Assembly (NCBI RefSeq): GCF_000719335.1
Contig: NZ_JOGB01000082.1
Coordinates: 1 to 26,578 of the forward strand
DNA length: 26,578 bases
DNA from: Streptomyces sp. NRRL S-87
GTDB taxonomy: Bacteria > Actinomycetota > Actinomycetes > Streptomycetales > Streptomycetaceae
Direction of reading: 5' to 3'
Position 1 is the first letter of the stretch. The number at the start of each line of letters is the position of its first letter. This document shows positions 15,350-22,333 of this stretch, piece after piece. The translations under genes were made by a program, and so were the position numbers. Below the pieces are notes generated by a model. That model had not been told where the DNA came from, made no database searches, and worked only from the letters and a program-made list of their open reading frames with translations.

Positions 15350-15376
15350 GCGCGCCCGGGCGGAAGGAGCACACCC

Positions 15377-15847
15377 ATGGCGAAGCACGCGCACGTGCGC
15401 CACGACGGCGACGCCCCGGCCTACTGGGTCCTCAACAGCCTGTACGAGGTGATCGCCGCCAGCGAGGAGACGGCCGGTGCCTTCGCCGTCATGCGGATGA
15501 CGGTCCCGGAGGGCTGGGGCCCGCCGCTGCACACCCACCCCGGCACCGAGAGCTGCTACGTCCTGGAGGGGACGGTCCGCCTGCACCTGGAGGACGAGAT
15601 CGTCGAGTGCGGGCCCGGGGACTTCTTCCACATCCCGGCGGGCCACTGGGAGCGGTTCGAGCCCACCAGCACGGTGCGGCTCCTGGTCACCTACGCGCCC
15701 GGGGCCAACGTCGACCGGATGTTCGCCGAGATGGGCGTGCCGGCCGAGCGGCGCGAGCTGCCTCCGGAGACCGAGCCGGACCTGGAGCACATCCTCCAGG
15801 TCACCGCACGGTACGGGCTGGAGATGCGGCCGCCCGCCGCGCTCTGA
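15377..15847 (+). CDS. Cupin domain protein
   Basis: A 156-residue single cupin. Motif 1 is GPPLHTHPGTESCYVLEGTVRL, with two His and a Glu in the metal-binding arrangement; motif 2 is GDFFHIPAGHWERF, with the third His. A divalent metal site is therefore expected, with enzymatic or sensing function unknown. A very good RBS (GGAAGGAG) precedes ATG 15377. The C-terminus ends at residues PPAAL; its TGA is the point where a 15-bp tandem repeat begins, and the same frame would stay open through the repeat if that codon were CGA, as it is in the other units. Confidence 0.9.
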   Translation: MAKHAHVRHDGDAPAYWVLNSLYEVIAASEETAGAFAVMRMTVPEGWGPPLHTHPGTESCYVLEGTVRLHLEDEIVECGPGDFFHIPAGHWERFEPTSTVRLLVTYAPGANVDRMFAEMGVPAERRELPPETEPDLEHILQVTARYGLEMRPPAAL

Positions 15848-15950
15848 GGTGCCGCGCTCCGAGGTGACGTGCTCCGAGGTGACGTGCTCCGAGGTGCCGT
15901 GCTCCGAGTGGTCGCGCTCCGAGGTGCCGCGCTCCCAGGTGACGGGGCGT
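15846..15950. repeat. 15-bp tandem repeat, seven units, between convergent stop codons
   Basis: Units of the form GAGGTGACGTGCTCC start at 15846, 15861, 15876, 15891, 15906, 15921 and 15936. The second and third are identical; the fifth and the last are the most diverged. The array fills the whole space between the cupin TGA (15845-15847) and the PLDc_N stop (15950-15952). A multiple of three leaves reading frames unchanged, and all frames across it encode pentapeptide-like strings. There is no obvious hairpin. Confidence 0.95.
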
Positions 15951-16285
15951 TACGGGCGCTCGTCCGGACCGGCGTCGCGGCCCGGGTCCCGGTCGCGGTT
16001 GCCCTGCTGCTTGCGGTCCTCGTCGAGGGAGCGCAGGAACTCGGGGTTGTCGTCCGGGGCCACCCAGCGGGTGGTGCCCCGCTCCGCCCCGGAACCGCCC
16101 GCGGCCGCGCGCTTCCTGCCGGCCAGCAGCCAGACCGCCGGGCCCACGATCGAGAACAGCAGGATGATGATCACCCACACCACCTTCGGCAGGTGCCTGA
16201 CCTCCTCCTCGGGCGTGTTCAGGCAGTCGACGAAGGCGTAGATCGTCAGGGCGAGGACCAGCAGGAACGGCAGATAGCGCAGCAC
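15950..16285 (-). CDS. PLDc_N domain small membrane protein
   Basis: A 111-residue protein if started at GTG 16285 (residues VLRYLPFLLVLALTIYAFVD). Two hydrophobic helices, about residues 4-20 and 34-53, enclose DCLNTPEEEVRHLPKVVW. This two-helix unit is the PLDc_N domain found at the N-terminus of cardiolipin synthases and on its own in many actinobacterial proteins. No phospholipase HKD motif is present. The tail is charged, with NPEFLRSLDED typical of the stand-alone proteins. Its role is unknown, perhaps membrane or envelope stress. Starts further upstream, up to ATG 16375, would overlap the mqnL start and are less likely. Confidence 0.8.
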   Translation of the reverse strand: MLRYLPFLLVLALTIYAFVDCLNTPEEEVRHLPKVVWVIIILLFSIVGPAVWLLAGRKRAAAGGSGAERGTTRWVAPDDNPEFLRSLDEDRKQQGNRDRDPGRDAGPDERP

Positions 16286-16360
16286 GGTGTGAGTCCGACC
16301 CCCCGAAGCGGTGGCGGGGCCCCGCGGGCCCCGGTGACGCTCCCAGGGTAGTGCGTGGCG

Positions 16361-16366
16361 GATACT
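16361..16366 (+). promoter_or_regulatory. Leaderless-type -10 box of mqnL
   Basis: GATACT lies 7 nt before the mqnL ATG at 16374, with no purine-rich RBS between. That spacing fits transcription starting at or next to the ATG. No convincing -35 was seen. Confidence 0.45.
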
Positions 16367-16373
16367 GGCCTGC

Positions 16374-17831
16374 ATGGCTTACGACGATCTCCGCTCGCTG
16401 CTCCGGGCCCTGGAGCGGGAGGGCGACCTCAAGCGCATCAAGGCCGAAGTGGACCCCTACCTCGAGGTCGGGGAGATCGTCGACAGAGTGAACAAGGCGG
16501 GCGGGCCCGCGCTGCTCTTCGAGAACGTCAAGGGCTCCGACATGCCCCTGGCGATGAACGTCTTCGGCACCGACCGCCGCCTGCTCAAGGCGCTCGGCCT
16601 GAAGTCGTACGGGGAGATCAGCGAGAAGATCGGCGGCCTGCTCAAGCCGGAGCTCCCGCAGGGCTTCATCGGCGTCCGCGAGGCCTTCGGCAAGCTCGGC
16701 TCGATGGTGCACGTGCCGCCGAAGAAGGTGAAGTCCGAGGCCGCGCCCGTGCAGGAGGTCGTCCTGACGGGGGACCAGGTGGACCTGGACCGGCTGCCGG
16801 CCCTCTTCACCTGGCCGAAGGACGGCGGGTCCTTCTTCAACCTGGGCCTGACCCACACCAAGCACCCGGAGACCGGGGTCCGCAACCTCGGCCTCTACCG
16901 GCTGCAGCGCCACGACAAGCGCACCATCGGCATGCACTGGCAGATCCACAAGGACAGCCGCAACCACTACGCGGTGGCCGCCAGGCGCGGCGAGCGGCTG
17001 CCGGTCGCGATCGCCTTCGGCTGCCCGCCGGCCGTGACGTACGCCTCCACCGCGCCGCTGCCCGGCGACATCGACGAGTACCTGTTCGCCGGGTTCGTCG
17101 CGGGCCGGCGGATCGAGATGGTCGACTGCAAGACCGTGCCGCTCCAGGTCCCGGCGCAGGCCGAGGTCGTCGTCGAGGGCTGGCTGGAGCCGGGGGAGAC
17201 GCTGCCCGAGGGCCCCTTCGGCGACCACACCGGCTTCTACACCCCGCAGGAGCCGTTCCCGGCCCTGACCATCGACTGCGTGACGATGCGCAAGCGCCCG
17301 CTGCTGCAGTCCATCGTGGTCGGCCGGCCGCCGACCGAGGACGGGCCGCTGGGACGGGCCACCGAGCGGTTCTTCCTGCCCCTGCTGAAGATCATCGTGC
17401 CGGACATCGTGGACTACCACCTGCCCGAGGCGGGCGGTTTCCACAACTGCGCGATCGTCTCGATCGACAAGAAGTACCCCAAGCACGCGCAGAAGGTCAT
17501 GCACGCCATCTGGGGCGCGCACATGATGTCGCTGACCAAGCTGATCATCGTGGTGGACAGCGGCTGCGACGTCCACGACCTGCACGAGGTCGCCTGGCGG
17601 GCGCTGGGCAACACCGACTACTCCCGCGACCTGACCGTGGTCGAGGGCCCGGTGGACCACCTCGACCACGCCTCGTACCAGCAGTTCTGGGGCGGCAAGG
17701 CGGGCATCGACGCGACGAAGAAGCTGCCGGAGGAGGGCTACACCCGGGACGGCGGCTGGCCGGACATGGTGGAGTCGGACCCGGCGACGGCGGCCCTGGT
17801 GGACCGCCGCTGGAAGGAATACGGGCTGTGA
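16374..17831 (+). CDS. mqnL: UbiD-type decarboxylase of the futalosine menaquinone pathway
   Basis: A 485-residue member of the UbiD prenyl-FMN-dependent decarboxylase family, full length. Landmarks are LRALEREGDLKRIKAEVDP at the N-terminus, NLGLYRLQRHDKRTIGMHW in the prenyl-FMN/metal region, and LPEGPFGDHTGFYTPQEP with the conserved Glu at about 279. In the futalosine route of Streptomyces, UbiD-, UbiA- and UbiX-like proteins carry out the late steps from 1,4-dihydroxy-6-naphthoate; MqnL is assigned the decarboxylation after prenylation. The GTG start of mqnP overlaps its TGA, and mqnM, supplying its cofactor, is the third gene, a complete functional set. The symbol rests on family and context; ubiD is the older name. 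Confidence 0.95.
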   Translation: MAYDDLRSLLRALEREGDLKRIKAEVDPYLEVGEIVDRVNKAGGPALLFENVKGSDMPLAMNVFGTDRRLLKALGLKSYGEISEKIGGLLKPELPQGFIGVREAFGKLGSMVHVPPKKVKSEAAPVQEVVLTGDQVDLDRLPALFTWPKDGGSFFNLGLTHTKHPETGVRNLGLYRLQRHDKRTIGMHWQIHKDSRNHYAVAARRGERLPVAIAFGCPPAVTYASTAPLPGDIDEYLFAGFVAGRRIEMVDCKTVPLQVPAQAEVVVEGWLEPGETLPEGPFGDHTGFYTPQEPFPALTIDCVTMRKRPLLQSIVVGRPPTEDGPLGRATERFFLPLLKIIVPDIVDYHLPEAGGFHNCAIVSIDKKYPKHAQKVMHAIWGAHMMSLTKLIIVVDSGCDVHDLHEVAWRALGNTDYSRDLTVVEGPVDHLDHASYQQFWGGKAGIDATKKLPEEGYTRDGGWPDMVESDPATAALVDRRWKEYGL

Positions 17832-18730
17832 CCACCGCTGCCGTCCCCGGCGCCACGCCGGGGCGTACGAAGGCGTTCCTGCGCCTCGTGATGATCGAGC
17901 ACTCGGTCTTCGCGCTGCCCTTCGCCTACATCGCCGCGCTGAGCGCGATGTTCGAGCTGGACCGGCAGGTCCACTGGGTGAAGCTGCTGCTGGTGACCGT
18001 CTGCATGGTGGGCCTGCGGACCTTCGCCATGGCCGCCAACCGGATCATCGACCGCGAGATCGACGCCCGCAACCCGCGGACCGCGGGCCGCGAGCTGGTG
18101 ACCGGCGCGGTCTCGGTGCGGTCGGCGTGGACCGGGGCGGGCATCGCGGTGGCGGTGTTCCTCGGGGCGGCGGCGCTGCTCAACCCGCTGTGCCTGGCGC
18201 TGGCGCCGGTGGCGGTCGTACCGATGGTGGTCTACCCCTACGGCAAGCGGTTCACGAACTTCCCGCACGCCATCCTGGGCCTGGCCCAGGCGATGGGACC
18301 GGTGGGCGCGTGGCTGGCGGTGACGGGGGGGTGGTCCTGGGACGCGGTGCTCCTGGGGCTGGCGGTCGGCGTGTGGATCGGCGGCTTCGACCTGATCTTC
18401 GCCTGCCAGGACGTGCAGGCCGACCGGGCCGAGGGCGTCATGTCGGTGCCGGCCCGCTTCGGGATCCCGGCGGCGCTGTGGGGCGCGCGGGCCTGCCACG
18501 TCGTCACGATGGCGCTGTTCGCCTGGTACGCGGTCGCCACGGACGCGGGCGCGCTCTTCTGGGCCGGCCTGATCGTCGTCGCGGCGGCCTTCGGGTACGA
18601 GCACTCGATCGTCACGCCGAAGGACCTCTCCCGGCTCAACCGCGCCTTCTTCACGGTGAACGGCTTCATCGGGATCGCGCTCTTCGTGTGCGCCCTCGCG
18701 GACCTGCTGGTGCGCGGGCTCACGCTCTAG
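17828..18730 (+). CDS. mqnP: UbiA-type prenyltransferase of the futalosine menaquinone pathway
   Basis: A 300-residue polytopic prenyltransferase with about eight or nine helices. The first Asp-rich motif is NRIIDREIDARNPRT (Asn71, Asp75, Asp79) and the second is DVQADRAEGV (Asp195, Asp199); together they bind magnesium and the prenyl diphosphate. GRELVTGAVS and YPYGKRFTNFPHAILGLAQAM are typical of the 4-hydroxybenzoate-like branch, including bacterial homologues in futalosine clusters. It is thought to prenylate dihydroxynaphthoate to give the membrane-bound precursor for MqnL. GTG 17828 overlaps the mqnL stop (GTGA), and mqnM starts 9 bp after its TAG. A TAGGCT box at 18728-18733, 6 nt before the mqnM ATG, could be an internal promoter. 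Confidence 0.94.
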   Translation: MTTAAVPGATPGRTKAFLRLVMIEHSVFALPFAYIAALSAMFELDRQVHWVKLLLVTVCMVGLRTFAMAANRIIDREIDARNPRTAGRELVTGAVSVRSAWTGAGIAVAVFLGAAALLNPLCLALAPVAVVPMVVYPYGKRFTNFPHAILGLAQAMGPVGAWLAVTGGWSWDAVLLGLAVGVWIGGFDLIFACQDVQADRAEGVMSVPARFGIPAALWGARACHVVTMALFAWYAVATDAGALFWAGLIVVAAAFGYEHSIVTPKDLSRLNRAFFTVNGFIGIALFVCALADLLVRGLTL

Positions 18731-18739
18731 GCTCGAGTC

Positions 18740-19558
18740 ATGACTGAGGTTAGGGCGGAAGGCCGCGCCGAGGGCGGGCGCGTGCCGTGGGTAGTCGGGG
18801 TGTCCGGCGCCTCGGGCACGCCGTACGCCGCGGCGGTGCTGCGGGGGTTGCTGGCGGCCGGGGAGGCGGTGGACCTGGTGGTGAGCCGGGCCTCGCGGCT
18901 CACCCTCCTGGACGAGACGGGCATCGCGTTCCGCGACGCGCGCTGGCGCGAGGACCTGGCGGCGTGGCTGGCCCGGGGAGCGGACGGCAAGCCGGACACG
19001 TTCCCCTGGGTGTACGACGCGCTCGGGGGCGGTGCCGGCGGTGGCGCCGGTGACGGTGACGGCGGCGCAAATGGTCGCGGTGGCGCGGATGGTGGCGCCC
19101 GCGGTGGCGGCGACGGTGAGGGGCACGGTGGCGGCGCCGGCCGGGGCGTGCGGTACTGGGCGGCCGGTGACCTGGCGGCGGGGCCGTCGTCGGGCTCGTA
19201 CCGGGTGAAGGGGATGCTGATCGTGCCCGCGTCCACGGCGTGCGTGGCCGGGGTGGCGCTGGGGTTGTCGAAGGACCTGCTGCAGCGGGCGGCGAGCGTG
19301 ATGCTCAAGGAGCGGCGCCGGCTGGTGGTCGCGGTGCGGGAGACCCCGCTGAACGGCCAGACGCTGAAGCACCTGGTGGCGCTGGACGAGGCGGGCGCCG
19401 TGGTGCTGCCCGCCTCTCCGGCGTTCTACGCGGGTGCGACGCACATCCAGGATCTCGTGGACTTCGTCGCGGGGCGGGTGCTCGATGCGGCAGAGGTGCC
19501 GCACCGGCTGTACCGCCGTTGGGAAGGAGAGCTCGGTGGCTCCCGGGCTGCGGACTAG
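18740..19558 (+). CDS. mqnM: UbiX-type flavin prenyltransferase with glycine-rich insertion
   Basis: A 272-residue protein, longer than the usual 190-220 for UbiX. The flavin prenyltransferase core is intact: VVGVSGASGTPYAAAVLRGL (FMN phosphate loop), VVSRASRLTL, GPSSGSYRVKGMLIVPAST, LLQRAASVMLKERRRLVVAV and RETPL. It makes prenyl-FMN from FMN and dimethylallyl phosphate for MqnL. The odd part is a roughly 41-residue segment (about 96-136) with 25 glycines plus Asp, Ala and Arg, inserted before the SGSY motif, where E. coli UbiX has a short loop. As it falls in a surface loop of known UbiX structures, activity may be unaffected. It converges with a small gene across a G/C hairpin. Confidence 0.94.
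   Translation: MTEVRAEGRAEGGRVPWVVGVSGASGTPYAAAVLRGLLAAGEAVDLVVSRASRLTLLDETGIAFRDARWREDLAAWLARGADGKPDTFPWVYDALGGGAGGGAGDGDGGANGRGGADGGARGGGDGEGHGGGAGRGVRYWAAGDLAAGPSSGSYRVKGMLIVPASTACVAGVALGLSKDLLQRAASVMLKERRRLVVAVRETPLNGQTLKHLVALDEAGAVVLPASPAFYAGATHIQDLVDFVAGRVLDAAEVPHRLYRRWEGELGGSRAAD
19025..19147 (+). repeat. Low-complexity GGTGGCG-type stretch within mqnM
   Basis: Degenerate GGYGGCG and GGTGACG units encode the Gly-rich insertion of MqnM. The frame is kept throughout. It looks like repeat expansion by slippage. Confidence 0.8.
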
Positions 19559-19564
19559 CGGGGT

Positions 19565-19589
19565 GCCGGCCGGCCCGGTGGGGGCCGGC
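19565..19589. terminator. Hairpin between convergent mqnM and small gene
   Basis: The arms GCCGGCC (19565-19571) and GGCCGGC (19583-19589) have an inner CCC/GGG pairing. The stops of both neighbours also share the 11-bp string GCGGACTAGCG. A bidirectional terminator is likely. Confidence 0.5.
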
Positions 19590-19614
19590 GCACCGCGCGC
19601 CGGTCGGCCGCGGA

Positions 19615-19845
19615 CTAGCGCTTCTTGGCGGTCCGGGGCGCGCGCATCTTGTCGACGCGGCGGGCCGCGGCGGGCTGGTCGGTGCGGGATCGGCTGGCCA
19701 GCTCCTGGAGCTGTCGCATGTGCGCGTAGGCCATCTCGATCGTGTACACGGTGGGATCACTCCAAAGATCGTCTTTGATCTGCTGAAAGATTCGCTGAAC
19801 ATCCCCCGGTTTTGCTGGGGGTTTCGCAGGGTGTCGGCCCTGCAT
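19615..19845 (-). CDS. Small basic protein of unknown function beside the menaquinone regulator
   Basis: A 76-residue protein. After a Pro/Lys/Gly-rich start (MQGRHPAKPPAKPGD), residues 16-55 look like one or two amphipathic helices (VQRIFQQIKDDLWSDPTVYT, then EMAYAHMRQLQELASRS), and the tail is basic, ending in KKR. There is no signal peptide. It is probably real: its composition differs from random GC-rich shadows, and on the minus strand a good promoter (TTCAGC, 17 bp, TATAGAAT at 19860-19853) puts the -10 about 7 nt before the ATG, a leaderless layout. A hairpin-capable repeat (GCAGGG 19826-19831, CCCTGC 19838-19843) covers the first codons. It is divergent from the Lrp gene. I do not recognise the family. 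Confidence 0.68.
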   Translation of the reverse strand: MQGRHPAKPPAKPGDVQRIFQQIKDDLWSDPTVYTIEMAYAHMRQLQELASRSRTDQPAAARRVDKMRAPRTAKKR

Positions 19846-19851
19846 GCCTTA

Positions 19852-19869
19852 GATTCTATACGTAAAATC
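19852..19869. promoter_or_regulatory. AT-rich dyad between the small gene and the Lrp regulator
   Basis: GATTCTATACGTAAAATC has dyad symmetry of the form GATTyTAnnnnTArAATC (7 of 9 pairs). It overlaps the -10 of the leftward small gene and lies just before the Lrp/AsnC gene. Lrp-family proteins favour such AT-rich palindromes, so an autoregulatory site is plausible. Related strings TTCGCTGAACATC (near 19790) and ATCGCTGAACAATG (near 19875) flank it. Confidence 0.55.
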
Positions 19870-19903
19870 GCGGGATCGCTGAACAATGGAAGGCTCCAGA
19901 CCT

Positions 19904-20359
19904 ATGGACGCGGTGGACAGGCAGCTCATCCAGGCACTGAGGGAGAACGGCCGGGCGTCGTACGCCGAACTGGGCCGTCTCGTGGGCCTCTCCGGCCCCA
20001 GCGTCACCGACCGGATCAACCGCCTGGAGTCGGCGGGCGTCATCACCGGCTACCGCGCGACGGTCAACGCCGCCTCGCTCGGACTGGGGGTCACCGCCCT
20101 CATCGGCATCTCGCTGTCCGACGCCGCCGACCACGAGGACGTGGCGCGCCGGCTGCGCGACCTGGCCGAGATCGAGGACTGCTGGTTCATCGCGGGCGAC
20201 GACTCGTACATGCTCAAGGTCCGCGCCAGCGACGTGGACGGCCTGGAGCGCATCATCCGCAAGCTCTCCGGCACCAAGGGCGTCTCGCGCACCCGTACCA
20301 CGATCGTGCTGTCCACGAAGTGGGAGAACCGGGTCGGCGATCTGCCGGAGGAGGCCTGA
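19904..20359 (+). CDS. Lrp/AsnC family transcriptional regulator
   Basis: A 151-residue Lrp/AsnC protein. The N-terminal helix-turn-helix is complete (MDAVDRQLIQALRENGRASY, then LVGLSGPSVTDRINRLESAG), and the C-terminal RAM ligand-binding domain includes GLGVTALIGISLSD, the IEDCWFIAGDDSYMLKVRA core and VSRTRTTIVLSTKWEN. ATG 19904 gives the normal family start; ATG 19886 would add six residues (MEGSRP) and cannot be excluded. Neither has an ideal RBS. Family members sense amino acids or other small ligands and often regulate themselves and a neighbour. Lying between mqnM and mqnE, it may tune menaquinone synthesis; that is inference from position. Confidence 0.93.
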   Translation: MDAVDRQLIQALRENGRASYAELGRLVGLSGPSVTDRINRLESAGVITGYRATVNAASLGLGVTALIGISLSDAADHEDVARRLRDLAEIEDCWFIAGDDSYMLKVRASDVDGLERIIRKLSGTKGVSRTRTTIVLSTKWENRVGDLPEEA

Positions 20360-20408
20360 GAGTACGGTGGGGCAGGGTTGCAGGACACATAGAGGAGGCG
20401 ACCGCGGC

Positions 20409-21572
20409 ATGGACGCTGGGCTCAAGCGCGAGCTGGAGGAGAAGGTCCGCTCGGGCGAGCGGCTGACCCGTGAGGACGGCATCGCCCTCTACGAGTCGGA
20501 CGACCTGGCCTGGCTCGGCGGCCTGGCCCACGAGGTGCGCACGCGCAAGAACGGCGACGTGGTGCACTTCAACGTCAACCGCCACCTCAACATGACGAAC
20601 GTGTGCACCGCGTCCTGCGCGTACTGCTCCTTCCAGCGCAAGCCGGGGGAGAAGGACGCGTACACGATGCGCATCGAGGAGGCCGTGCGCCTGGCCAAGG
20701 CCATGGAGAACGACCACCTCACCGAGCTGCACATCGTCAACGGCCTGCACCCGAACCTGCCGTGGCGCTACTACCCGCGCTCGCTGAGCGAGCTGAAGAA
20801 GGCGCTGCCGAACGTCTCGCTGAAGGCGTTCACGGCCACGGAGATCCACCACTTCGAGACCATCTCGGGCCTGTCCGCCTCCGAGATCCTCGACGAGCTG
20901 ATCGAGGCGGGGCTGGAGTCCCTGACCGGCGGCGGCGCGGAGATCTTCGACTGGGAGGTGCGCCAGCACATCGTCGACCACCGCACCCACTGGGAGGACT
21001 GGTCGCGCATCCACCGGCTCGCGCACGAGAAGGGTCTGAAGACCCCGTGCACGATGCTGTACGGGCACATCGAGGAGCCGCGCCACCGCGTGGACCACGT
21101 GCTGCGGCTGCGCGAGCTCCAGGACGAGACCGGCGGCTTCCAGGTCTTCATCCCGCTGCGCTACCAGCACGACTTCGTGGACATGCAGGACGGCAAGGTC
21201 CGCAACACGCTCCAGGCGCGGACCCAGATGGCGACGGGCGCCGAGGCGCTGAAGACCTTCGCGGTCTCCCGGCTGCTGTTCGACAACATCCCGCACGTCA
21301 AGGTCTTCTGGGTCATGCACGGCGTGCAGACGGCGCAGCTCGCGCTGCAGCACGGCGCGGACGACATGGACGGCTCGGTGGTCGAGTACAAGATCACGCA
21401 CGATGCCGACAACTACGGCACCCCGAACAAGCTCGGCCGTGACGACCTGCTGGAGCTGATCCGCGAGGCCGGCTTCCGGCCGGTCGAGCGCAACACGCGC
21501 TACGAGGTCATCCGCGAGTACCCGGGCCCGGACGCGTCGCTGCGCGAGTCGCCGCAGCCGATGCGCGTCTGA
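20409..21572 (+). CDS. mqnE: Aminofutalosine synthase (radical SAM)
   Basis: A 387-residue radical SAM enzyme that joins the adenosyl radical to 3-[(1-carboxyvinyl)oxy]benzoate to form aminodeoxyfutalosine, the second step of the futalosine menaquinone route. The Fe-S motif is CTASCAYC (Cys66, Cys70, Cys73) after NVNRHLNMTNV. ELHIVNGLHPNLPWRYYPR, GLESLTGGGAEIFD and THDADNYGTPNKLGRDDLL match MqnE rather than the related MqnC cyclase. The start is ATG 20409; a GAGGAGG-like RBS ends about 10 nt upstream. The gene begins 49 bp after the Lrp regulator on the same strand. The other early genes (mqnA, mqnB/D, mqnC) are not in this window. Confidence 0.95.
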   Translation: MDAGLKRELEEKVRSGERLTREDGIALYESDDLAWLGGLAHEVRTRKNGDVVHFNVNRHLNMTNVCTASCAYCSFQRKPGEKDAYTMRIEEAVRLAKAMENDHLTELHIVNGLHPNLPWRYYPRSLSELKKALPNVSLKAFTATEIHHFETISGLSASEILDELIEAGLESLTGGGAEIFDWEVRQHIVDHRTHWEDWSRIHRLAHEKGLKTPCTMLYGHIEEPRHRVDHVLRLRELQDETGGFQVFIPLRYQHDFVDMQDGKVRNTLQARTQMATGAEALKTFAVSRLLFDNIPHVKVFWVMHGVQTAQLALQHGADDMDGSVVEYKITHDADNYGTPNKLGRDDLLELIREAGFRPVERNTRYEVIREYPGPDASLRESPQPMRV

Positions 21573-21603
21573 GGTCGCCTCGCAGGGGTGGTGAAGTGTG
21601 CTG

Positions 21604-21638
21604 AAGCGCCCAGGTCCGGATCCCGGACCTGGGCGCTT
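21604..21638 (+). terminator. Long perfect hairpin after mqnE
   Basis: The 16-bp arms AAGCGCCCAGGTCCGG (21604-21619) and CCGGACCTGGGCGCTT (21623-21638) have an ATC loop and are followed by TTTC; a second perfect hairpin, TCCCGC/GCGGGA, follows at 21639-21654. Together these make a strong mqnE terminator. The rest of the 306-bp gap up to 21878 holds no gene. It has a CGGACAA/TTGTCCG inverted repeat (21791-21797, 21810-21816) that could serve the DUF4229 promoter. Confidence 0.85.
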
Positions 21639-21878
21639 TCCCGCTGGCGCGGGATGGTCCACCCGGACCACCAGGGCGGCGGCGAGGGGGGACCGGGATG
21701 GCGGCGACGGGGATGGGACGGCGGTGCTGTGGGACCCGCGGGAGCGGGCGGCGCCGAAGGTCCCGCCGGCGGCGCTGCGGCCGGCTCCGGCGGACAACCC
21801 CCGCCGGACTTGTCCGTAAGCGCGGCGTGCTTCACTGGACGGGCACGACTACCCCCACCGGGAGAGAGAAGGCCTGCC

Positions 21879-22190
21879 GTGGCTCCCAAGCCGAGCGCCA
21901 CCGTCCGCTACACCGCCATGCGGTTCGCGATCTTCGTCGGTTCCTTCCTGGCCGTGCTGGGCCTGGTCAAGCTCCAGATCCTGCCCTCGGGCCTGGGTGA
22001 CTCGAACCTGGTCTGGGTCGTGCTGCTCTCGCTCGTGGTCTCCGCCCCGCTGTCCTTCGTGCTCCTGCGCAAGCAGCGCGACGAGATGTCCCAGCAGATC
22101 AGCGAACGCGTCACCGGGATGAAGGCGAAGCTCGCCGACAACCGCACCCGGGAGGACGAGGCCGACGACGCCGCCCGCGCCGCCTCGTGA
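21879..22190 (+). CDS. DUF4229 domain small membrane protein
   Basis: A 103-residue protein. The opening YTAMRFAIFVGSFLAVLG and the second helix LVWVVLLSLVVSAPLSFVLL, followed by RKQRDEMSQQISERV and a charged tail rich in Asp, Glu and Ala, are typical of DUF4229 proteins in actinobacteria. Two membrane helices precede a cytoplasmic coiled tail. The function is unknown. GTG 21879 is chosen because it follows GGAGAGAGAAGG and gives the standard N-terminus; the long open frame upstream lacks protein-like composition. Confidence 0.9.
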   Translation: MAPKPSATVRYTAMRFAIFVGSFLAVLGLVKLQILPSGLGDSNLVWVVLLSLVVSAPLSFVLLRKQRDEMSQQISERVTGMKAKLADNRTREDEADDAARAAS

Positions 22191-22246
22191 GCGCGAGCTT
22201 GCTCACACTCCCGTAGTCCTCGCGAGTCCTCGCGCAGCTTTTCCGC

Positions 22247-22290
22247 CGAAGCCCCGGCGCCGGAGATTCCGCTCCAGCGCCGGGGCTTCG
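22247..22290 (+). terminator. Hairpin after the DUF4229 gene
   Basis: The 14-bp arms CGAAGCCCCGGCGC (22247-22260) and GCGCCGGGGCTTCG (22277-22290) are perfect. The 16-nt loop holds a small inner CGGA/TCCG stem. Smaller palindromes, for example CGCGAG/CTCGCG at 22221-22234, lie just upstream. Confidence 0.75.
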
Positions 22291-22333
22291 TCGCATCCGG
22301 GGCCGGTGGGGCGTCCGGTGCAGGTGATTCGAC

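Noticed and set aside
15846..15950. The short regular repeats as a CRISPR array
   Set aside because: The units are 15 bp with no spacers, and no cas genes are present.
15869..16351. A rightward open frame across the 15-bp repeats that looks like a pentapeptide-repeat protein
   Set aside because: It lacks the A(D/N)LXX pattern of true pentapeptide repeats, has no RBS, and beyond the array is merely antisense to the PLDc_N gene.
21588..21878. An N-terminal extension of the DUF4229 protein or a separate small gene after mqnE
   Set aside because: The segment includes the mqnE terminator hairpins and Gly/Ala-rich shadow sequence; the RBS and family start are at GTG 21879.
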